Under the pieces are notes generated by a model that saw only the letters and a list, made by a program, of their open reading frames with translations, made no database searches and was not told the DNA's origin. Positions 1 through 5,037 of a stretch of DNA of 10,903 nucleotides are shown here, piece after piece. Origin of the DNA: Granulosicoccaceae bacterium (GTDB taxonomy: Bacteria > Pseudomonadota > Gammaproteobacteria > DAOVJZ01); NCBI GenBank assembly GCA_030632035.1, contig DAOVJZ010000029.1, forward strand, positions 1 to 10,903, in the 5' to 3' direction. Within the stretch, counting starts at the first letter, position 1. Every line of letters starts with the position of its first letter. The position numbers and the translations under genes are program-made.

Positions 1-344
1 CCGGTTTTCGTAAACGTGAAGTTGAAATAATCCATGAGCTTTGTACCCAAACAGATATTGTACTGGCCACAGGGGGTGGTGCTGTTATTGATCCGGATAA
101 CCGTTCAGCACTCAAGGAAAATGGTATTGTCATTTATCTCCAGACACCGGTTGCCGAGTTGTTAAAAAGAACCTCTCGAGACAAGAATCGACCCCTGCTA
201 CAGACAGAGGATCCAAAGGCAAAACTGGAAAAACTCATGCAGGAACGTGAAGGCTTTTACAAAGAAGTGGCTGATCTCATTATTGATACCGGTAACCGCT
301 CGGCCAGGGATGTAGTAAAAGAAATCATTGAAAAAACCGGATAA
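1..344 (+). CDS. aroK: Shikimate kinase, 3' part (N-terminus outside window)
   Basis: Shikimate kinase phosphorylates the 3-hydroxyl of shikimate with ATP in the cytoplasm, the fifth step of the chorismate pathway. The window begins inside the gene; the reading frame starts at base 3 and gives 113 residues to the TAA at 342-344. Family signatures are clear: GFRKRE at the very start (its Arg binds shikimate), LATGGGAV (shikimate-binding GGG loop, bases about 63-86), RDKNRPLL (the lid region whose Arg contacts ATP/phosphate) and QEREGFY (the conserved Arg that contacts the substrate carboxylate). The family is about 170-175 residues long, so roughly 57 residues, including the Walker A P-loop, lie upstream of the window. 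aroB follows 73 bases downstream, the usual aroK-aroB pair. AroK and AroL cannot be separated by motif alone; the aroB neighbour favours AroK. Confidence 0.95.
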   Translation, partial: GFRKREVEIIHELCTQTDIVLATGGGAVIDPDNRSALKENGIVIYLQTPVAELLKRTSRDKNRPLLQTEDPKAKLEKLMQEREGFYKEVADLIIDTGNRSARDVVKEIIEKTG

Positions 345-361
345 TTAACCAAATAGTACAT

Positions 362-385
362 ATATAACGCTATATTTTGTTATAT
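362..385. repeat. AT-only inverted repeat between aroK and aroB
   Basis: The 73-base gap between aroK and aroB is very AT-rich and contains a perfect 7-base inverted repeat, ATATAAC (362-368) and GTTATAT (379-385), separated by 10 bases. The arms hold six A/T pairs each and only one G-C pair, so a stable RNA hairpin is unlikely. There is no T-run suited to a rho-independent terminator. The region also offers TATATT hexamers (371-376, 381-386) that could act as -10 boxes, but I find no convincing -35 partner. It may be a binding site or chance AT-rich sequence. Confidence 0.3.
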
Positions 386-417
386 TATCCCTGAATACTC
401 GTTAAGCCTGAATTCAA

Positions 418-1500
418 ATGAAAACACTAAGCGTTGATCTGGGTAATCGAAGTTACCCCATCCATATTGGTCCTGACCTGTTAGGAAAGGCAGACCTGAT
501 CACGCCACATATTCATGGCAAGCAGGTGCTGGTTGTTACCAACGATACCGTTGCTCCACTTTATCTTGAGAAGGTCATGCAATCATTGAGTGGCTTCAAC
601 AGCAACAGTATTATTTTACCTGATGGTGAACAATACAAAACGCTGGATACGGTGAATGATATTTTCACCCGTTTGCTGGAAAATCGCTTCAATCGGGACG
701 CTACCCTGATAGCACTTGGGGGTGGTGTTATTGGTGACATTACCGGTTTTGCCGCCGCCAGCTATCAACGTGGTATTGATTTCATACAAATTCCAACCAC
801 ACTACTGGCACAAGTTGATTCCTCTGTGGGTGGAAAAACCGGTGTTAATCACCCTTTGGGTAAAAACATGATTGGTGCTTTTCATCAGCCTAATTGTGTC
901 ATTGCCGATACGACAACATTGAATACACTGGAAGACCGACAACTGTCTGCCGGCATTGCCGAAGTTATTAAATATGGATTAATCCGTGACAGTGACTTTT
1001 TAAAATGGCTACAGGAAAACATGGACAAACTATTATCCAGAGAACCGGATACACTTGCCTATGCCATTGAAAAATCCTGCCAGTGCAAGGCAGATATTGT
1101 GGCAGAGGATGAAAAAGAACATGGTGTACGAGCCTTGTTAAATCTTGGCCATACTTTTGGTCATGCAATTGAAGCCGCTTCCGGTTATGGCAACTGGTTG
1201 CATGGTGAAGCCGTTGCAACCGGCATGGCCATGGCGGCTGAACTCTCACACCGACTTGGCTGGATCACACCCAATGATGTCGATATTGTTAACACCATAC
1301 TCAAAACAGCTAATTTACCTGTTAAAAGTCCAGCAGAAATATCAAATGATCGTTTTCAGGAACTGATGGCAATTGATAAGAAAGTCATGGATGGGACATT
1401 GAGACTGGTATTGCTTAAATCAATAGGTGAAGCCATTGTCACTGACCAGTTTGAACATGAACAATTATTAACAACTCTTAACCACTGCCGGGCGGTATAA
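418..1500 (+). CDS. aroB: 3-dehydroquinate synthase
   Basis: AroB converts DAHP to 3-dehydroquinate, the second step of the shikimate pathway, using catalytic NAD+ and a divalent metal (usually Zn2+ or Co2+) in the cytoplasm. The 360-residue product is full length (E. coli 362) and matches the family from the first residues (LGNRSYPIHIG), which supports the ATG at 418. Visible motifs are PDGEQYKT (68-75, NAD binding), LGGGVIGDITGF (100-111, dinucleotide-binding glycine loop), PTTLLAQVDSSVGGKTGVNH (126-145, NAD/substrate contacts), GKNMIGAF (148-155), and the probable metal ligands E182 in GIAEVIKYG, H245 in NLGHTFGH and H262 in WLHGEA. No strong Shine-Dalgarno sequence precedes the start. The dNTPase gene starts 2 bases after its stop, so the two are probably co-transcribed and translationally coupled. 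No oddities in the coding sequence. Confidence 0.97.
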   Translation: MKTLSVDLGNRSYPIHIGPDLLGKADLITPHIHGKQVLVVTNDTVAPLYLEKVMQSLSGFNSNSIILPDGEQYKTLDTVNDIFTRLLENRFNRDATLIALGGGVIGDITGFAAASYQRGIDFIQIPTTLLAQVDSSVGGKTGVNHPLGKNMIGAFHQPNCVIADTTTLNTLEDRQLSAGIAEVIKYGLIRDSDFLKWLQENMDKLLSREPDTLAYAIEKSCQCKADIVAEDEKEHGVRALLNLGHTFGHAIEAASGYGNWLHGEAVATGMAMAAELSHRLGWITPNDVDIVNTILKTANLPVKSPAEISNDRFQELMAIDKKVMDGTLRLVLLKSIGEAIVTDQFEHEQLLTTLNHCRAV

Positions 1501-1502
1501 AG

Positions 1503-2696
1503 ATGAGCGCGCCCAAAGAAGAATTCCTTATTCAAGCCTCATCAACACAAGGGCTTGCTCCCTATGCTGCCAGTGATGCGTCTTCACACGGAAGACGTCA
1601 TAAGGAAGAGGCACCATCACGGCGCAGTGAATACCAGCGCGATCGTGACCGCATTATTCATTGCTCTGCCTTTCGTCGCCTGGAATACAAAACCCAGGTA
1701 TTTGTTAATCATGAAGGCGATATGTTCCGCACCCGCCTTACCCATTCTATTGAAGTGGCACAAATCGCGCGTACTATTGCACGCATCATGTCGCTCAATG
1801 AAGACCTGACCGAAACCATATCACTAGCACATGATTTGGGGCAGACGCCCTTTGGTCATGCCGGTCAGGATGTACTTAATGAATGTATGCGCGAATACAG
1901 TGGATTTGAACATAACCTGCAATCACTGCGTGTCGTGGATGAATTGGAAGAGCGTTATGCCGCTTTTCGTGGCCTCAATCTCACTTTTGAATCACGCGAA
2001 GGCATTCTGAAACATTGCTCGGTAAAAAATGCTCAAACTCTTGGCGATGTGGGTGAACGTTTTATAAAAAAACAACAACCTTCACTTGAGGCACAACTCA
2101 CTAATCTGGCCGATACCATTGCCTATAATAATCATGATGTTGATGATGGCCTGCGCGCGGGGCTTATCACGATTGAAATGCTACTGGATGTAAAACTGTT
2201 TCGAGATCAGTATGAAAACGTAAAGAAAGAATGGAAAGACCTTAATGACCGCCGGCTTATTTATGAAACTATTCGCCGCATGATCAATCATCAGGTTCTG
2301 GATCTGGTGGATGTTAGCCAGAAAAATATAAATGGGGCCAATCCCGGTTCGATTGAGGGCATACGCAAGCAGTCAAAACCGCTGATTCAGTTCAGTGAGA
2401 ATATGGGTGCCCAGGTTCAGGATCTCAAACGTTTCTTGAGAAAAGAACTCTATCAACATTACCGGGTACTGCGCATGACAGCCAAGGCTGAACGCATTAT
2501 CAAGTCCCTGTTCGATGCTTTTATAAACGACCCGCGGCTTTTACCCAGAGAACATGCTGAAATCTGTAATACGGCAGAAAAGGAACTGGGGCCAGCCGGC
2601 AAGGCACGGATTATTGCTGATTATATCGCCGGTATGACTGATCGCTATGCTATTGCTGAATACGAAAAACTGTTTGAACCTACCCATCTGACCTGA
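1503..2696 (+). CDS. dgt: Deoxyguanosinetriphosphate triphosphohydrolase-like HD protein (type 2)
   Basis: This is a predicted dNTP triphosphohydrolase, hydrolysing dNTPs to deoxynucleoside and tripolyphosphate and so trimming the dNTP pool. The 397-residue product fits the shorter type-2 dGTPase-like subfamily rather than the 505-residue E. coli Dgt. The N-terminal LAPYA and SEYQRDRDRIIHCSAFRRLEY blocks are typical of it. HD-domain metal ligands are visible: H81 (RLTHSIEVAQ), H110-D111 (AHDLG) and D204 (LADTIAYNNHD). H119 (PFGHAGQ) corresponds to the catalytic His126 of E. coli Dgt. Two positions look unusual: Q114 where the HDxGH motif normally has His (E. coli Dgt has Asn there), and T205 where ADEIAY is common. 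The gene starts 2 bases after aroB, inside the aro cluster. The start at 1503 is chosen because the family N-terminus follows closely. Substrate preference cannot be read from sequence. Confidence 0.92.
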   Translation: MSAPKEEFLIQASSTQGLAPYAASDASSHGRRHKEEAPSRRSEYQRDRDRIIHCSAFRRLEYKTQVFVNHEGDMFRTRLTHSIEVAQIARTIARIMSLNEDLTETISLAHDLGQTPFGHAGQDVLNECMREYSGFEHNLQSLRVVDELEERYAAFRGLNLTFESREGILKHCSVKNAQTLGDVGERFIKKQQPSLEAQLTNLADTIAYNNHDVDDGLRAGLITIEMLLDVKLFRDQYENVKKEWKDLNDRRLIYETIRRMINHQVLDLVDVSQKNINGANPGSIEGIRKQSKPLIQFSENMGAQVQDLKRFLRKELYQHYRVLRMTAKAERIIKSLFDAFINDPRLLPREHAEICNTAEKELGPAGKARIIADYIAGMTDRYAIAEYEKLFEPTHLT

Positions 2697-2740
2697 GCTA
2701 TAAAAATCTGGTTTTCAAGGGATTATTCCGGCAAACCGTC

Positions 2741-2746
2741 TATAAT
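2741..2746 (+). promoter_or_regulatory. Candidate -10 box upstream of the damX-like gene
   Basis: The 148-base gap between the dNTPase gene and the damX-like gene contains a perfect TATAAT hexamer at 2741-2746. The region 16-18 bases upstream (AGGGAT and neighbours) is a poor match to TTGACA and there is no TGn extended -10, so this is a suggestive site only. It would start transcription near 2753 and leave a leader of about 90 bases containing a 14-codon ORF. An 8-base inverted repeat, TCTGGTTT (2707-2714) and AAACCAGA (2757-2764), brackets the hexamer, which could matter for regulation or be chance. Confidence 0.35.
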
Positions 2747-2792
2747 TCTGGGTGTTAAACCAGAAGTTTTAATGGGGAGAACTTATTAAATC

Positions 2793-2837
2793 ATGAGCAA
2801 TAACCAGCCTGATTCTCCAGCAGACCAATACTTATAA
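2793..2837 (+). CDS. Putative 14-residue upstream ORF or displaced N-terminus of the damX-like gene
   Basis: An ATG at 2793 opens a 14-codon ORF, MSNNQPDSPADQYL, ending at TAA 2835-2837, seven bases before the ATG of the damX-like gene. A purine-rich GGGGAGA (2774-2780) lies upstream, although the 12-base spacing to the ATG is longer than ideal. The main gene has no Shine-Dalgarno sequence of its own, so ribosomes finishing here could reinitiate at 2845. Alternatively the peptide may be the true N-terminus: it is hydrophilic, and the frame of the main ORF is open from 2797, so one +1 shift would fuse the two. I do not recognise the peptide, and it could also be chance. Confidence 0.35.
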   Translation: MSNNQPDSPADQYL

Positions 2838-2844
2838 TAAAATC

Positions 2845-4836
2845 ATGGAAGCATCCCGACTACAAGACTTACCCTACCTGACCGACTTCGGATTAGAGCG
2901 TGATCCATTCTCACTCGCCATTGAGGATGACTTCTTTTTTAACGACAGTGCTCATGCACAGAATCTGGATCTGTTACAACACGCACTGCTATCAAGTGAA
3001 TTGTTTATGCTGGTTACCGGAAGGTTTGGTATTGGCAAAACAATCCTGATACGCAGATTACTTTCTCGTATTGATGATAACTACAAGGTTTGTTTTATTC
3101 ATGCAAATCCCATGCATCATGTCGATCAACTCAAACAACAAATTTACAAGAGTCTGGGTGCTGATGTATTAACAGAATCTCTCAGTGGCTTTGACCAACT
3201 GATACAACTTCTGGATAACATTAAACGTAGTGGACAAACTCCATTACTGATTATTGATGATGCGCATGAGTTATCTATTGAATCAATGCAGCTTATTATG
3301 CAACTCAATGAACTTGTTGCAGATGATGTACACCTTTTAAGTATTATCATGTTTGCAGAACCTGATATAAATCGACTTCTGGAAACAGCAGATCCACAAA
3401 AATCACAACGACTCATTACGCAAAAACTGGAACTACAACCTCTTTCAGAAAAAGATACCGCGAATTATTTGCATTACAGAATGAAAGTAGCTGGTTTTGA
3501 TGAAGATAACCTGACAAGAACACCTTTTACCTCTTCCACTATTGAAGCAATATACAAAAATTCAAAAGGGATCCCGTTTGAAATAAACCGGCAAGCCAGC
3601 AAAACATTAATTCGCATGGGTAGTAATGCGCCGGATAATCTGGTGCCTGCACCTACAAGAAAAGGACGATTTACAGCGGCAAGTAAATTATTTCTGGTTA
3701 TAGTAGTTGCAATAATGATAGCTGCTCTTGTTATACAGGACACGATTAATTCATTTTTTGAACCGGAAAATGAATTGTCAGCAAGCAACAACACCCCGTC
3801 AGTAGACAAAAACAAGATTAAACGTGAAAAAATAGTTTCACTAATTGAACCTAAAACTGACATAAAAATACCTGTTGTACCAACAGGAAACCAGAACAAC
3901 AATCAAAACATTATTGCTCTTGGAAATAAAAAACAGGATTCAGAAATTATTTCCTTACCAGATGAAAACAAGGTTGATCAGGACAAAAACATGATTGCTT
4001 TGTTAAAAGATGAGAAATTAGAACAAGCTTTATTTAAACCTGTAGAAAAAAAGGTGCCGGATGAAATAAAAGAAAAGTTCCCACTCGAACAAGAAAAAAT
4101 AGACAATGAAAAAATAGTTGATAAATCCATACTGGTAGAAAAAGAGAATTCTCCAATCGTCACAACAAGTCAGGAAGCTGAAGAAAATAATGTGCCTGTA
4201 AAAGAGGACTGGCTATTCGAACAAACCCCCTGGCACTACACCATACAAATTCTGGGTGCCAAACAAAAAAGTACTGTAGATAAATTTATTAAGCAGAATC
4301 GCTTCAGTATAACACCCGTGATCTACACAACTAAAAAAAGAGGACAGGACTGGCATATGGTCCTCACAGGGACATATCGAGATAAAAAAAATGCTCAGCA
4401 ATTCATAAAAACATTGCCTGCAAAAGTGCAGAAATCAAAACCATGGATCCGCATGGTGTCTGACATTCAACTAGAGGTGATGAAAAATAACAGTGCACAA
4501 ATAGAATCTATTAACAATACTACTAACCAGCCCCCCTCGAACAAGAATGACTGGTTTCTGGAACAAAATCCCTGGCACTACACTATTCAACTTTTAGGTA
4601 GTGCCAAACAAAAACCTTTGGATAAATTCATAAAACGCCACAAATTAAAAGACAAAGCATCCTGGTTCAAGACCCGTCGCTACGGAAAAGACTGGTATGT
4701 ACTCGTCTATGGTGTTTACCCGTCAGAAAAGAATGCGCGCCAGGCCCTGACCAATCTACCCGATGCACTGAGAACCTCTTCCCCCTGGCCACGCACGCTG
4801 GGGAGTGTCCAAACCGCCATCGTCAAAGCACAGTAA
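2845..4836 (+). CDS. damX: DamX-like inner-membrane protein: AAA ATPase domain, one TM segment, two SPOR domains
   Basis: The 663-residue product looks like the long DamX type of non-enteric Gammaproteobacteria. Residues about 15-260 form an ExeA-like AAA ATPase: a DFGLERDPF start, Walker A GRFGIGKT (59-66), Walker B LLIIDDAHE (134-142) and a GIPFEINR block (242-249). A basic stretch (272-281) precedes one hydrophobic segment (282-298), so the ATPase should be cytoplasmic and the rest periplasmic. Residues 305-452 are a Lys/Glu/Asn/Asp-rich, probably disordered linker. Two SPOR domains follow (about 462-546 and 577-660), each with WHYTIQ near its start, a conserved Trp (503, 617) and a late Pro-Trp (533-534, 647-648). 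SPOR domains bind glycan strands lacking stem peptides at the septum, so a role in cell division is inferred. E. coli DamX has a single SPOR domain and no ATPase. The start at 2845 lacks a Shine-Dalgarno sequence, so a slightly longer N-terminus is possible. Codons are more AT-rich than in the neighbouring genes. Confidence 0.88.
   Translation: MEASRLQDLPYLTDFGLERDPFSLAIEDDFFFNDSAHAQNLDLLQHALLSSELFMLVTGRFGIGKTILIRRLLSRIDDNYKVCFIHANPMHHVDQLKQQIYKSLGADVLTESLSGFDQLIQLLDNIKRSGQTPLLIIDDAHELSIESMQLIMQLNELVADDVHLLSIIMFAEPDINRLLETADPQKSQRLITQKLELQPLSEKDTANYLHYRMKVAGFDEDNLTRTPFTSSTIEAIYKNSKGIPFEINRQASKTLIRMGSNAPDNLVPAPTRKGRFTAASKLFLVIVVAIMIAALVIQDTINSFFEPENELSASNNTPSVDKNKIKREKIVSLIEPKTDIKIPVVPTGNQNNNQNIIALGNKKQDSEIISLPDENKVDQDKNMIALLKDEKLEQALFKPVEKKVPDEIKEKFPLEQEKIDNEKIVDKSILVEKENSPIVTTSQEAEENNVPVKEDWLFEQTPWHYTIQILGAKQKSTVDKFIKQNRFSITPVIYTTKKRGQDWHMVLTGTYRDKKNAQQFIKTLPAKVQKSKPWIRMVSDIQLEVMKNNSAQIESINNTTNQPPSNKNDWFLEQNPWHYTIQLLGSAKQKPLDKFIKRHKLKDKASWFKTRRYGKDWYVLVYGVYPSEKNARQALTNLPDALRTSSPWPRTLGSVQTAIVKAQ
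4207..4824 (+). repeat. Tandem internal duplication encoding SPOR domain 1 and SPOR domain 2
   Basis: Two copies of the C-terminal module begin at 4207 (residue 455) and 4549 (residue 569), a period of 342 bases or 114 residues. The starts align as DWLFEQTPWHYTIQILG and DWFLEQNPWHYTIQLLG, with 13 of 17 residues identical. AKQK, DKFIK, KNA, LP and PW blocks recur in the same order through both copies. Similarity extends upstream of the SPOR fold into the DW..EQ.PW lead-in, which argues for duplication of one module within this gene rather than recruitment of an unrelated SPOR domain. Nucleotide identity is clearly eroded, so the duplication is not recent. Confidence 0.85.
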
Positions 4837-4919
4837 CCCGCATTTCACCCCCTGATGAAAAACGCAGATTAACCACCTGTTAGTGCAGGAAAAAGCCCGT
4901 TTCCCCACCCCTATTCTAT

Positions 4920-4948
4920 TTGAATCAGACCTGCTCGGATTGTATACT
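4920..4948 (+). promoter_or_regulatory. Predicted sigma70-type promoter for gltBD
   Basis: TTGAAT (4920-4925) and TATACT (4943-4948) are separated by exactly 17 bases, matching the sigma70 consensus at four of six and five of six positions. Transcription would start near 4955, giving a leader of about 83 bases before gltB. The site lies in the 201-base gap after the damX-like gene, the widest gap in the window. I see no rho-independent terminator in that gap, so read-through from upstream is also possible. No sigma54 (GG-N10-GC) element or recognised activator site was found by eye. Confidence 0.6.
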
Positions 4949-5037
4949 GCGTGTCCTTTTGTCTGCTTGTTCAGGCAAGAAAACCAACTCAAAAAATCTG
5001 TATTTTTTGATATAAAAATCAATGAGTTACTGACATC
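4949..5037 (+). other. gltB leader region with AT hairpin and 3-codon mini-ORF
   Basis: Between the predicted promoter and gltB the leader holds an AT-only inverted repeat, AAAAAAT (4991-4997) and ATTTTTT (5002-5008) with a 4-base loop, followed by TTGAT (5007-5011) and ATCAA (5018-5022), which would compete for overlapping bases. An ATG at 5022 opens a mini-ORF, Met-Ser-Tyr-stop (5022-5033), ending four bases before the gltB ATG. No strong Shine-Dalgarno sequence is present; the best is GAG at 5024-5026. I do not recognise any known riboswitch or attenuator here. Confidence 0.3.

Noticed and set aside
3474..3902. 142-codon ORF on the minus strand inside the damX-like gene
   Set aside because: It lies wholly within a well-supported + strand gene across the ATPase/TM/linker region, has no recognisable domain, and its hydrophobic look follows from reverse-complementing AT-rich lysine and asparagine codons.
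4843..4910. Possible terminator after the damX-like gene (TTTCA/TGAAA, CCTG/CAGG and GGAAA/TTTCC pairs)
   Set aside because: All stems are 4-5 bases long and none is followed by a T-run, so a rho-independent terminator is not supported.
4966..4979. CTTG-TTCAGG-CAAG small palindrome in the gltB leader
   Set aside because: Only a 4-base stem and no link to a known operator; expected by chance.
4756..5022. 88-codon minus-strand ORF spanning the damX-gltB gap
   Set aside because: It overlaps the end of the second SPOR domain and the gltB promoter, shows no family features and has no evident ribosome binding site.
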